From assembly GCA_900660155.1 (NCBI GenBank), contig CABFPE010000202.1, forward strand, positions 625,458-689,457: a stretch of DNA of 64,000 bases. Reading direction: 5' to 3'. This stretch comes from Hofstenia miamia. Its lineage: Eukaryota > Xenacoelomorpha > Acoela > Hofsteniidae. The notes under the pieces are model-generated. The model saw nothing but the letters and a program-made list of their open reading frames with translations. It had not been told where the DNA came from and ran no database searches. How positions within the stretch are numbered: the stretch's first letter is position 1; every line of letters begins with the position of its first letter. Position numbers and translations under genes: made by a program. Shown here piece by piece: positions 25,701 through 39,300 of the stretch.

Positions 25701-28700
25701 TGAGATTCATTATATTCGTGATTAATTGCATTTATACCATAAACCCATCTCCTCTTTGACGCATTAAATTTTGTATCGTGCTTTTATTGTTATTGGAAAC
25801 GTCATAATTGTAGAGTAAATATTTTTACCAAATGTATTGGGCACCTGTCATTATTTTTATTAAGATAAATGTGTTTTTACAGCAAATAGAAAAACTCAAT
25901 TTTTTATGGTTCTGCAGTTGGGTTATATAAAATCAATTTTGTTAATTATTTCTAGTAGGATTCCGCGGAAACAGTTGCATTTCCGACTAATGTCATTTCC
26001 ATGAAATTTTATGGTCCCACGACATAACTTCTATTTTGCATAAATTGGTGGAGAAAAATAAAGAATAATTTTGTTGAACTCCGATGTACCAGTTTCTTGG
26101 TTTATGGTCTCACTGAAATATTTACTCCCAATTCTATAGGGCTGAGTCCCCGCAGAGCCCTAGTGTTTTGTATGCTAACTTAAAAATCTGTTGAAGATTA
26201 AAAAGCATTAACAATATGTAAATTTGATTTGCTGTATATTTTGTAATTATTAATTGCGGGACGTGATGTTGTCTAATTACCGTAGTTATTAAATTGATTG
26301 TAGTTTTACTATTTCGTCTAACCTCGATTAGAAATATAAAAAATTGCAATTAGCGGGATGACTGAGTAATGGGCGTATCAGTACACCTGGAATCCGGAAT
26401 CGTCAAGTACACTTCACTTGACTACTGTTTCTCTTTCATCTCCCATCTCATCCGCTACCTGCCTCAAATATTTTAAATTAACAATTATTTTTTAGTTATT
26501 TCCATCGATTCCAGCGTAAAAATTGAAGAAAAAGAAGTGCTTAAAGTGCCCATCGGCGAAAAATTTGAAATTGAATGTACAGTAGCTTTCGAGTCTAAGG
26601 CCGTCATTAACTATTATTGGTTTCACAGAAAAAATGAAAAACAAGACTTTGTGAAAGGTAATTTTTTTGAATTTTAAAAAAATTAGAAGATCTCTCATTC
26701 TCCTGATCGCAGAATGCCAAATTGGTTTGAAGCATTGCTTTAAATGGGTTGGGTTAACGCAACCGTTGGGTCACGCATGCTTTGCAAAATTTTTGTTGGT
26801 TTGGGTTGAGTCAAACATATATAAATGGGTTGGGGCCATCTTTCAAAACAATATCGGTCATAAGTGTATACAGCACAATTTTGCAGGACTGGAACCGCTG
26901 ATATCTGGAATGTTAAATATGTTCTGTTAGAAGAAGCTTTCAACAATCTCAGTAGAGCAGATTTCCTATTTTATTTTCTAGGAAATAACTTTCTTCTTAA
27001 TAATGATTGTACTACCTTGACTACAGGTATATACAATCACGATTACTGCGATGAATAAGAATAAATAAAAATATAATTGCGTCATTAAAGGAATTATACA
27101 TGTAAGTTTGCAGGAGAGTAAAGAACATTTTCTATTTGGCAATAGTTATCTATTTTTACTCTTTAACATATGTTTCTTTTCAGCATTGTTTAGGCATATT
27201 GCTTATGAAGCAAAACTCTGTAGAGGTATTCAAATCGTAGTTGCCTCATATTTGGGTCACTTTTCACAACAACGTTTTGTTGTTGAAAAATTCTTGGGTT
27301 GGGTTGTTTCAAGAACCGTTTGCCAAATACGTTGCTAAATTTTCTTGGGAATAGCCCTTCCTATTTATTAGTCATACGACTGCATAAATCATTTGAATAG
27401 TAATGATACAACAGTCCCTACCTTCAGAGCTGGATTTAGCTCTCGGTTGTTTGCTAACTAAATATTCTAAAGTCAATTCTACATTTATTGTCTGCATTAT
27501 ACAGAAAGCAAGCCGCTATTGATGACGTGTCTCACGATTTATTGCTTTTATTTGTTGGAATTGATTTTGATCTTTATTTATAACTCTTTGACAAAAGTTG
27601 TTATAGTTTTGTTCCTAAACAGGTCTTATGGCTCGCTGGAAAACCTGCACGCATTTTTCAATAAAACAAAGTGTGTAAAGTTCTTGTAAATAACGTTAGC
27701 TGCGGTTGAACACTCTTGTTTTCATATTAAATTGTGCTTGTAAGTGATGCAAATACTTATTCGATAAAATGATCGCAAAATGGAAAATCTCCAATGCTTT
27801 ATCTTTTGCTCCAATTAAAAATTACATATCGATTTATTTGTTTTTATAATTTTGGAAAAGTAAGGATGATAGAATTCTTTTGCTTATGAAATCGGGCTTA
27901 ATACCTATCCTAAAAATATTTGAATGTTTCCATACAGGCACCTTCGAATACTATTGCAATGTATTGCAATAATATTGTCAGCAGATATTCCGCTGATCAA
28001 TTTATTGCAATATACAGGGAATCTCAAACTTAGTCTAAGGATTGTAAATATCTCTAATTTTTGAACGATGCAATGGATTTCAACCTGAATTTACACACAC
28101 TTACTATAGATTATGGCATCTCATTTGCATTTGGAATTTTTGAAATCGGCTACCTTTAACTCCAGTTATGACCTTTGGTGTAAAAGTGCACTTTTGCCCT
28201 AGTTGAACCCGAGAAATCGCTTTCTATGTTACAGTTTTCCAATTTTTGGCAGCTCTAAAACAAACACATTTCTTCCTAGATATCGGTGTGTCTCCAACAG
28301 CTCACTACCATCATTTTTTTTTATCCAACAGTACTTTACTCCAAAGGTCATAACTGAAATTAAAAGTTTCACATTTCAAAAATTCAAAATTCAAATCAAA
28401 TGCTGTAATCTAGAATAGGCGTGTGTGTGAAGTTATGTTGAAATCCATTGCATCGTTGAAAAATTTCAGACATTTACAATACTTAGACTAAGTTTGAGGC
28501 ACCCTGTATAATTGCAAAGCCTTGCTAGCGAGACTAAAACACCCCATTTTTATGCAACTTTGGACTGAAATACTAATTGTGAGTATTAACAAATTTTGTA
28601 TTTTAAAAGTTTCTAATTTGTTTATGATGCTCAGAATGGGACATTTTAATAATTTCTTCGTAAAATTACCATCGAGAAGGGTGTTGTGTGTTTTATATGT

Positions 28701-30315
28701 ACTATCGTAAAATATTCAAATTAGTTGATTTGTTCTGATCACCCTAATTATATGCTTCTATAAATAAAAGGGCATGAACAGAGGACATATTTTTAGTGGC
28801 CAAAAACAAAATATATAACAAAGAAGACGCTGAAATCGAAGACGAAGGCGTCTATTATTGCATTGGTTTCAATTCCACATTCAACACATCAGGTCCATAC
28901 ATCGATCTCAAAACTTTTGGTAGGTGTTATTTATGGTAACTTTCTATAAAATAAATTACAATAAAACGATTTCTACTAAAAGCCAAATCGCCGCGTTATT
29001 GTGTTTACCTTGAAGCCATTGAAATATAAATAACGTTTGTTTGATTTGTTAGAATACTAACAGAAAACTTCGTCTGTAACCAACCTGCTCATATACCTAA
29101 AAGTTGTTTATCTTGCCAAGTAACACGTAGCTGCATTCGCTAATTAGTTCTGATCTGTTGATATATGCACCGCTTTCAACCAGGAAATCCCTACTATCCT
29201 GCTCTATCTTGCTTAGGCATGTTGTATGTGTACGCGCTTTCAGCAAAGTTTTAATTTATTTAATTAACCGGAAAATACATTATTTTCAACAATTGCTCAA
29301 TTAATGTAATTTTTTAATTCTAAAATGTAAATATTGAAAATACATATTTAATTTTACCAAAATTATACCTCTTTACAAAATATCCCTGAACTATAGTACG
29401 GTATTAGAAAACTGAAGTAAATAGCAGAAACATTTTTTAAACAATATTTCTCTTGAATAGAAAATGGGGATTCTCTTTATTGAAAAAATAGAATTGTATA
29501 AACAAACTTTATATTAGTATTAAGTTTATTAAAATGTTATAAACTTTCTCCTTAGATGTGTATATCTTCTTATAAAATTTTTTTCCAAAAGTTGTTCTTG
29601 TTACTCATCCCAAACTTTAAAATTGAATACTTTGCTGTCATTTTTATAACTGGAGCATAAACAGTAAATACTTTGATTAAAGTCCATTAATCCGTATTCA
29701 AGCAAAACTTCGCTCACTGCCTTCCCGCAGTGTGCTGTTCAACCTTTTTTACTTTTTTACGATTTGCTTCATTGAAGCGTGTATATTGACAACAGCCAGT
29801 GCTAACAAATGTTTACTATTGAGAAAGATTTTTAATACATCTGCAACTGTTGAATCTTCAAGTAGCTTAAGTTGAAGAGTCGAGATAAGAATTCCATGAT
29901 TGCAGTCTGACTTTTTCAATAATAAAATAATTCCACTGGAATTAATTTCTCTGTTTTCAGACGATGAAACCGACATTTGCCTTCATCGATGTTCAATGCG
30001 ATTTGTCCAAAGTCCAGTCGCTCGTTGCTCGGAAATAATATTCGAAAACAGTTTTAACTAGTTCAACATTTTTATTTATTTCAAGCACACACGCATGCAC
30101 ATTAGCAACCGGGTTGGCGGAAGGAGGAAGCGTATTATTCAAATACATCAGTTTCCTTTTCCGATGTAATGTATTGACAGTGGGCTCTCAGTGAGATTGC
30201 GCACCAATATATGGCTAGGGCAGGTCAGGACATTGCAGTAACACAATCGTGTTTAAATTTGAAAATTTAGTGTTCAACGAAATCGCCGGTTAGGTATCTT
30301 GAACTAATGTGTATT

Positions 30316-30350
<35 letters not shown>

Positions 30351-33300
30351 AAATAGATCTGTAGTGGACCGTATCTGACCTACAAAACTTGTCGAGTAAA
30401 GTTTTATGTTCGAATGGCTCATTGGCTTAATTTTTCAAAATTTTTCTTCTATCGTAAGTTTGTTTTTTTTAATAATTTGGTACAAAAATTGATTACAAAA
30501 ATGCATGTTTGCGTTCAGGCGATTTCTTTGAGTGATTTCATGTAAAAAAACAATAGACAAATTTTTCGTACAATGAATGCTTCTTTGTTTTACGTTCATG
30601 ATGGAACAAAAGGATTCTATTTGTGTTCCTCCAATCAGCATGATTGTTAACGTTTCAACAAATCCCATTACTGCAACTTTGTTGATGCGTGTTCATTTTG
30701 ATGATTGGCAGGAAGCGCTGAGTGCTTGATTAATACATCGTTGAACAAAGTGTGAAGGATCCGATACCTGCCAAATTGCCTTTTCAAAAGCGTTGTTCAA
30801 TTGCGAATATTGCGAGCTACACTAAACTCAGGAGCACGAAATCTATCTTATAATTTACTTTTACATTACTTTATTGGTTTATGCGTTGTTGATAGGCTTA
30901 CATAAACATATATAGTTCACTACACTTACAATGGCTTTAGGTTTCAAAAATTGTTTTCTTTCATTGGAAATGTAGAATTCTTTTCTTAGCTTTCGATTAT
31001 TTCAGGTTGTAAAGTTGATACTAAACGGCTTCATGTATAAATGAACCTGTTTGTGTATGAGTTTGTTTGCTATTTAGCATCAGGTTAATTCGTTTGCAAC
31101 AAATGTATATGCGTGGGTGGCAAAGACAAGAGAGATTAAGCCGACGTAATCTTTTTATATTTTTGTGGAATTGCGTCATGTCTTGTGTTTAGATTTAATT
31201 GTCAATGACATTTAAGTTAAGTATTCGTGCACAGTAGACAATCTATTTTACTAAACAATTATAATACAGTAAAACAGTTCATTTATATCTGAATATTATG
31301 AATCGATTTGCTGCTAAAAACAGATGATTGCATTTTGTATAAATTTACTTTTGTTCAAAAAAAAAATTTTTTTTAAATTTTTTCAACCCATTTTACAAAA
31401 ACCTGTTAGTATGAAAAAAGTATGTAAAATAAACAAGAAAATTCTTTGATAAGTTTGTGAATTCTAATCAATTCCGTAATTTCCAACTGCTAAAGTCAAT
31501 ATCAATATATTTCAAAAAAATTCCAAAATTTTTAAATTTGATTACGTCATCAAAAACTATGATGGTATCAAATTTCGTTTTAATATCATAATTAGGGCAA
31601 CCCAAAAGTTAATAAGGTTAAAATAGGGTTAAAATTAGCCTTTATGGGTTAATAAAGTTAAAGTTTCTCTTTTGGGTTAATAAAGCTGCAAGAGTGTTTT
31701 TTATTTTAATGTAGTTAGAAGACATATAAAAACTTAATTCTGGATGAATTTTCGACCACATCTTTGATAATAAATATTAAACGGTATCTGCTACACTAAT
31801 AAAGGCGAGTGAATTTTAAAAAGCCTTAGATTGTATTACCATAATCACGTGCACAACGCCAAAAACACATGCTGCAATATTATTCAGTATATCCAGAAAC
31901 GTGTTCTAAGCAACGATACAGAACTGCCAGCCCACGAGCTGCTCAGTCGAACAAAGCTTTTTGTAGTCAGTGTTGGGAAAAAATCCGATTTAAATTTTAA
32001 AAAATCGGATTTTTTTTATTTAAATCAGTATTTTTCTATCTAAATTTCAATTTTACCCCAGATAATCTTTCAAGGTAGTAAATATTAGAAAAATCCTTTT
32101 GATACTAATATTTTTGAAATACAATAATTTAATCAATTTTAACTAAACTGAAGATAAAAAACATGCAAAACAACATTTCAGAGCTTGCCAATTCATGCCA
32201 ATATCACGGCAGAGACTTCAAAAGAATTAGAATACACTACTCGTATCTCTATTAGTGTATTTGATTTAAATCATGATTTAAATCCCATTTAAATCAATGA
32301 TTTAAATCGATCAAAACTGTTCGCAGTTAAACAAACTGTTGGTAAACGATAGAAATTTTTTGCCTCAAAATATATTCAACTACATTTCTTTTCATTACAA
32401 TCACGCTGGACAATAAGAAACTTTTGATTTGTTATTTTTGTTGATTTTATTACTTGTTTAAATACAATTCAAAGACTGCTTTTATTTTTATAAGTTAAAA
32501 AATAAAGTTAAGATTTGCTAATTCTTAGGTTAAAAATGGGTTGCCCTAATCATAATCAAATACCGAGTTAGATGGGGGAGGCGGAATCCTCCCTACCCAG
32601 GCCTGGGGAGCCCAAAAAGGCCGAATAGGGTTTATACTTGTAATCAGACTTGTGAACAAGCCGACATTTCCAAGCTCGCCTCAGCTCGGCTCGTTTAAAT
32701 TTTGTGTAAGTTCGGCTCGGCTCGGCTCGGCTCGCCACATAAAATCTTTGAATGAGGCTCGTTTTAGCTCGGTATTTTTTTAAAAATATTGTGCTCAAAG
32801 AATTGTTTACATAGCTCTTCCTATTATTGAATAAACATTACTTAAATAAGATTATAGGAAAAGCATACTGACTGTAAAAAATAAGAAAAATCTCCATAAT
32901 CAAATTAACAAGCAGAACTATAAACTTGCTTTGCCTAAAATAGGCTCGTTNAAGCTCGGCTCTGCTCGTTAGAAGCTCGGCTCGTTGACAAGTCTGCTTG
33001 TAATAGCTATTACTTACATCTTACGGTACATTACTGTTGGTTACAACATCAGAATCCTACCATATGCTTGTTGAAATAATACTATTTGTTTTATATAAAC
33101 AACCCATTGGCGCACTCCTGATTTATTGTATTAATTAGCATGTAGATACTCTTCAGAAATTTTAAGTAATGTCAATTACAATTATGTTTACTGTTTAAAT
33201 AAATTTAAGTTCAGCTCTATATTTAACCAGTGTTTAAACATAGTTTCGAATGCATACACTATAGTTTTGCGAAGTATTTAAGTAAATCATTTGTTTGCAC

Positions 33301-36300
33301 TGTTCTGTATAACTTACTGAGCTTGGTGATGAAATTCAGCGGTTAATTTCGTTTACTCTTCCAACTTCAGAAGGTTGTATTGTTTCACCTGGTCGACAGC
33401 AACGCTCATTTACGTGCCAATTCATGCGCAGCGTTCACTGAACCAAAACACGCTGCATAAATACTAGTTCACACCCTTAAAACATCACACTGTTTACCTT
33501 CAAAACACCAAAACACTTTATTAACCGCATTCCTACTAATAAACGTTATTGAACAATGGAATTACGTTCTTTCCCGCGAATTCTCACTTTATACATCTCC
33601 ACATTTCATCGCCAACATTCTGTTGACATTGAGGTTTCTAATGGTTTGGAAGTCATCTAATTATAAGAACTCCGCAGAGATTTAACTCTCGCTGCTCTAT
33701 AAACCAACAACTTCCGGATATAACATTTAATATGACGTCAAAATGGCACGTCTTAATTAGATATTGACACGTTCTATGTAGTCGCAACGTTTAATTAACA
33801 GCTTTCAACATTATAAATTTTACTCACCGTTTTGCCAACAATTTGTTTTGATAATGTCTCAATTGAAATTTAGTTATCAAACCAATCAGACATCATTCAA
33901 CAGACAAAATAGGTAAGCCGCGCGCCAGGTGTTCTACTAATATTTTGTGCTCTGTCAGCAAAAACTTAGAACGTGCTCGACAAAATTTAAATGTATTTAG
34001 TCATGGGTTTGCACTGTAAATTTCATGTTATCCTTTAAGAAATCTTCGTTACCTTAGTCCCAAATATAAAATTATAAATGAACATGGATGAAAGTGTATA
34101 TACGTGCAAGAATAACATCAAAAGTTATCCATTTTTTATTATTTTGTGAACTAACTTTTTCTTGCATACATAGTTTTCTTGATTTTACTTTGATGTTTAG
34201 ATATTCACGGTAGTCCTTTCGGAAAAAGAAATATATTGTATGCAGCACAAGGCACCAAATTACAACTTCCTTGTGACTTTGAACGCGGAAAACCTCAGGG
34301 AAAGATTTTGTGGAAGCATAACGGCAGTGTTATTGAAGAGGTGCCAAATAGAATTGCTACTAACGGTTTCGATCTGATCATATTTGATTTGCTATTGAAA
34401 GACCAAGGTATTATTTTTTTCGAAATGTATGTAGAGCCTGATTTGAATTCACATTTAATGTAACCCTATGTATCAACTTTAGGCAATTATTCATGTCAGT
34501 TGGCCAAATATGGTTCAAAGGAACCGGAGAAAGTTACACAAATAAAAATAGGTATTACTCCGCATTTCGTTGTTACCCCAAGGTCGACTACGGTCAGAGA
34601 AGGTACAGAAGTCGTCCTTGAATGTGAGGTTACAGGGGACCCACAACCAAATATTAAATGGCACGCTCCTAAAGATCATTATGACAAAAAACGGTGAGTC
34701 ATCCAATTGTTAGTAGATTCAAATTTCAATATTTTTCAACAACTGAAGTTCAATAAAAAGTGTGCAAAACTGAAAACATTAGGCTGGTCGTTTTGCTTTA
34801 GTAGACAGATATCTTGTTTATAAGAAGCTTGCATGTAGACACATAGATGTTTGATACTCTAGCGTTTATTGCAATTTACGCTGTAGAAATTTGCAAGTTG
34901 CATTATCTCGAGCATTATAAATATATCTGGAATTTCAAAATATGGTGTACATGTACAAAATGCCATCAGTTTTTCCCCTTAGTGAAAAGCGCCCCTTTTG
35001 CTATCTTTATATATATATATATATGTTACAGTAAGTTTGTGTACTTAGGAATTTCGTGGTCTTCCTAAAATTTCAGTGAATTTGTGAAATTGCTATTTTA
35101 CCTAAAAACTTAAAAAAGCAACTAAGTTTGAGGGGTTGGGATTAAGGTTAGAGTATTTTCCAATAAATAAATGAAGTATCTATGCATTTTAATGATTTTA
35201 TGAAGTTCGGTAAGTGAAATCCAATTTCACAAATTTACTGAATTTTAGGGATTTCACGAAATTCATAATTTCTCGAAATACCTAATTTATTGATTTATTT
35301 TTAACTATGTTTTAAATTTTGGTTCAACATTCATTAGTTGTTCGAATATATTTTCCTTAACACATGGAGGTATTCATTGCATTTGGTTTCAAAACTGCGA
35401 TGCTGGTTTGCATCTTTTGATGACAGCGTCGCTAGACCTCGTAAATCAATCAACGTTTGCGCGATCTTTGACACAGAAATCAAATAAACAAATCCGATAA
35501 GCCAACCCAATAATTGTAAGCGGTGCGTGATTGATACTTCTGAATTGATATATTTTAACACTTTAGTTTTTCTGCACAAGGCGAAGAATTCATTTTCAAT
35601 TGATTATACCGAAATGGTGGACATGTCATTTATTTGAAATTTAACGATACAACAAAAGAAATAAATAATAATAATAAAATTTTCATACTTTTATGCGAAA
35701 GAGTTGGATGAATTGATTTAGATTTTTCTATTCCCAAGAAAATTCTCTCGTCATTACGAATTCAAAACAAGATGACAGTGGAGTTTACCGGTGTGTTGCA
35801 GAAAGTTCTCTCGGGCGCATAGAGATGAGCGCAGAAGTAAAAATCCTTTGTAAGTTTATTAAGTTCTTAATGTAAAAGGGGGATTTAGGCATTTTTTACT
35901 TACACATGAATCTGGACCTAAAAGTTTAAAACCTTTAGAAATCAATGAGTTTGTTAGTTATTTCTACGTGCTTTTCGGGTCGAGTGTTAAAAAATAGAAA
36001 AGTAAATATGTTATAGAAATCGTTATGCAGTCGCTTCAAAGACGCCGGTCTTCCCAGTGGTGAAGGTGTCATGTACGTTTTAGGAAATTGATTGACAACT
36101 TGAAGTTTACGCATTGGTCTTAAGTTTAACTGTTTAACGTGCGCTTTTCAGTAAGATAACTTTCAACATTTTATTTACCTTTGGGTGTCATTCACGCTTC
36201 AGCCCACTCTAACTGTTTTATAACACTAATTCATTTGGTTATTCATTTAGAACCATTCAGTGATGTACACCACTTTCCCTCACAATTTTAGGGGCTAGGG

Positions 36301-39300
36301 AAAATCTAGCATTCCTTTTCAAAATTGTCATTATCTTTAAGCTTATGTGTGGTAAGAAAGATTGGTTATAATGTAATCAGGTATCCTCTGTATAAAAATT
36401 CAATTTCGGAATTTGTAAATTGTGCATTTTTGGATTATACATTGGATTGTGGTTTAAAATGTCATTAAGTTTCTTTATGGATTTGGCCAGTCAAATCTAC
36501 GTTTTGCTTGTACATGTACACATTGATTTAGCAATTCTATTTATGCACATAGGTGCAATCCTTAGTTTATTTATAGATGATCAATTTCTTCAGTTTAAAT
36601 GCCGCAGCCTCCACGCTTGAATCCGGTTTAATTGAATTAACGTCTTTAATCTAACTCAGTTAATAATTTCTATATGAGACCAGTGCCCTATCTCGTAAAG
36701 CATTGACTCTAGTTAGCACGGTTATAAGTGGGTCTTGTTTACCGCACTATCTATCAACTATCTTTCACAAAGGCAAATCTAAAATCCTTCACTTCATGCT
36801 TCTACACATTGTGTGATCCTTTAATACATTTATTAGTTTAAATATAAAACTTTCTATTTCATTATTTACCAGCAATAAAAACTAAACCTTTCAACGCAAT
36901 TTTGTCTGCATTTTTGCAGTAGTGTGACATCAAAGCTGGTATGGTCCCCACCTGACCTATCATCAACAACGTTGAAGTTATCGTCGTTTTTGAGCGCTAT
37001 AATTTCCTGCTTTGCCAAACTCATATTTACTGAATTGCTTAATTTGCTTTAAGAGTTAATCCAATGAGGTTGGTTTTAGTCTATAGCATTACATTAATTT
37101 ACCCTTGTTAATTTTAGACAACGGCGCTTTTGCAAGTTCGCCGAAGAATTTGTCCGTTGTGGAAGGAAACGTCGCCACCTTTGTTTGCGAATCGAAATCA
37201 AACGCCACAATTTTCTGGAAATCCGGAGATAAAGTGAGTCAGTTTTAATACGTTGATACACGTGTTGGACAGACCCAGTTATTAACTGGAAACCGTTTAA
37301 ATTTAACCCAACCCCTTTCTTGTTAACTGGGTCTTTGAAAACAGCTGCTGCGTAACGACTCAATATAACCAAACGTTATTGGATGATATGTTGGGCGTCA
37401 TGCTCACGCACCCAGAAGTAAATATTCTAAGTAAATAACATTTGGCAAGCCGACTAGTGAGAAGTGGGTCATCTAATTTCGCAACTAAGCAAAACACTGC
37501 CACATGCTATTTACATAAGTTTTCTTCACATGAGTACGTTTATTATATTTCGAATAAACATACCAATTATTTAATATTACCTTCCTATACAAACTCAATC
37601 TAGCCACACTAGTCTAACAGAAGAGGTTCTTTCACCCCAATACAATTTTGTTTATTTTAATCTCATTGCCCTTCAGGATAATCTCATTAATACACGTTTC
37701 TCTACACGATAGATATCAAACGATTCCCACAGTGACAGGCATCTTTGATTCCCAATATGATTTTCTATTAAGCTCTGCTGCTTCGAATGGTGACCATTCC
37801 TAAACTTAGTTCAGTTTAAAGAGATTCAAACGTCATCACAGTTGATTAATTCTCTAAAAGTTTTGTAAGAATTGTTAATCCACTTTGCAGTTCTTACTAG
37901 AGTCCTTCATGGAGGTATTTTAGTTTTGAGTTTATGAATGATATTTAAAGTTAAGTTTTGCTGTGGAGAATGTATTTTAGTGTTTGCGAATAATGTCTTA
38001 TAAACAATGTTATAGATTGGAAGCATTGTTGGTGAGATTATTTATGATGGAAGTTAAGTTTGTGGAGCAGAGAGGAAATGTGTTTTCCATTTTGGTAGCC
38101 TTAGGCCGATGACTAGTACTTTATTACTATTGAGCCTTCATGCTTAATCCACTTTGTTTGGTGTGAAAATAATTATGTGTTTATTTTCAGACGCATTGAC
38201 AGGTTTCGACTGCGTTGCGACAGTACATATGGTGGAAATAATGGTAATTCAATTCTATCCAAATGAATCATGTTCAAGGCAGGTCAAATGAACCATTCCA
38301 AGAAATCCCACTGAATTTGGATCGCTGTCAAATTCCTATATTAATTTGAAAAACAATCCAATTTAAGCCGTCAGAAGAGCAAATTTTAAAAATAATTATA
38401 TGTATGCGATTGAACCATCGATAAGATATTGAATTGGTAATAAATTTGTAACCAAGTTGACCCTTAAAAGCTACTGAACCACATGTGCTCCTTTGAATAT
38501 ATTTAAAATTTGCTTTTGTACATTTTTAACGAAATCTTTGCGGGGATACCAATTAATCGGTGAGATGCAACCCAATTTGTTTCCAGCTCAGGACCACGCA
38601 ACCTTTACTGTGTTTTTTTAATATATTACATTTTACACATATGTTTTTGTGACTTAATATTGTTTAATCAGCGATGTATATATTTAATCTAATTTTTATT
38701 TTTTGCTTGAATCGTAATCAAAGGACGACCCTATTGCTGAACATGTTTAGAAATAATTTACATTTTCTTCATGCCTAAAGTTCATGTAATTGTAAGGTAT
38801 GGAGCCCATGAGAGCAACAATGATTTTAATTGTTTCTTGATACGTGGAAGTACCTCTCAAAGCAATTGAGGCTGCCGTGCCCAGTCCACAGTTCAAGGTG
38901 CCTGTGACCAGTGAGTTCGTGCAACCGCACGCCTCATTTTAACAGTGTCGGTTTTGGCACAAAAATAAGAGGAGTTTTTGATTTATAAACATTTTTAAAA
39001 AAATTCAGGAACCTTAAAAAATTTAAAAATTTCCTTGCCAGTTAAATAACTGTTTGTAATCAATTATTATTTCATATATTTTATGTCTAGAAACTGCATT
39101 TGTGCTTATTTCATTACAAAAGTTCTGATTTATTTAAAGTCTCAAACTGCTTGTCGAAATCTGGCGGTTTTGTTCGGCACTTACAGATCACCACTCTAGC
39201 AAACAGTTTTTCATCTTAGTTTTTTACCGGATATATAAAATTTCGTACCTCTTTTATGGATGAATATTTTCTTTTATTATTCTTTAGAAACTTTTATTTA

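Larger units (their letters stand above)
13738..26495 (+). other. Robo intron 1 (predicted), 12.8 kb with a 1000-N gap
   Basis: Between the predicted signal exon and the first Ig exon. It holds a 41-bp tandem duplication, a half MITE, the assembly gap, a TA tract and a GC-motif repeat near 24.8-25.2 kb. I found no convincing extra exon, though one could sit in the gap. Confidence 0.5.
31390..32636. mobile_element. MITE family B, copy 1, interrupted by a hAT-type insertion
   Basis: Its left arm (GTTAGTATGAAAAAAG, AATAAACAAGA) and right arm (CTAACTC in inverse, CCGAATAGGGTTTA end) match the element at 50102-50554 in opposite orientation. The middle is split by the 31593-32548 element, whose 8-bp duplication lies in family B sequence. 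The left end is not precisely defined. Confidence 0.65.

Noticed and set aside
37230-37340. Hairpin ACCCAGTTA...TAACTGGGT at the exon 7 donor
   Set aside because: Short stem and a long loop; no sign of an element end or conserved regulatory structure.
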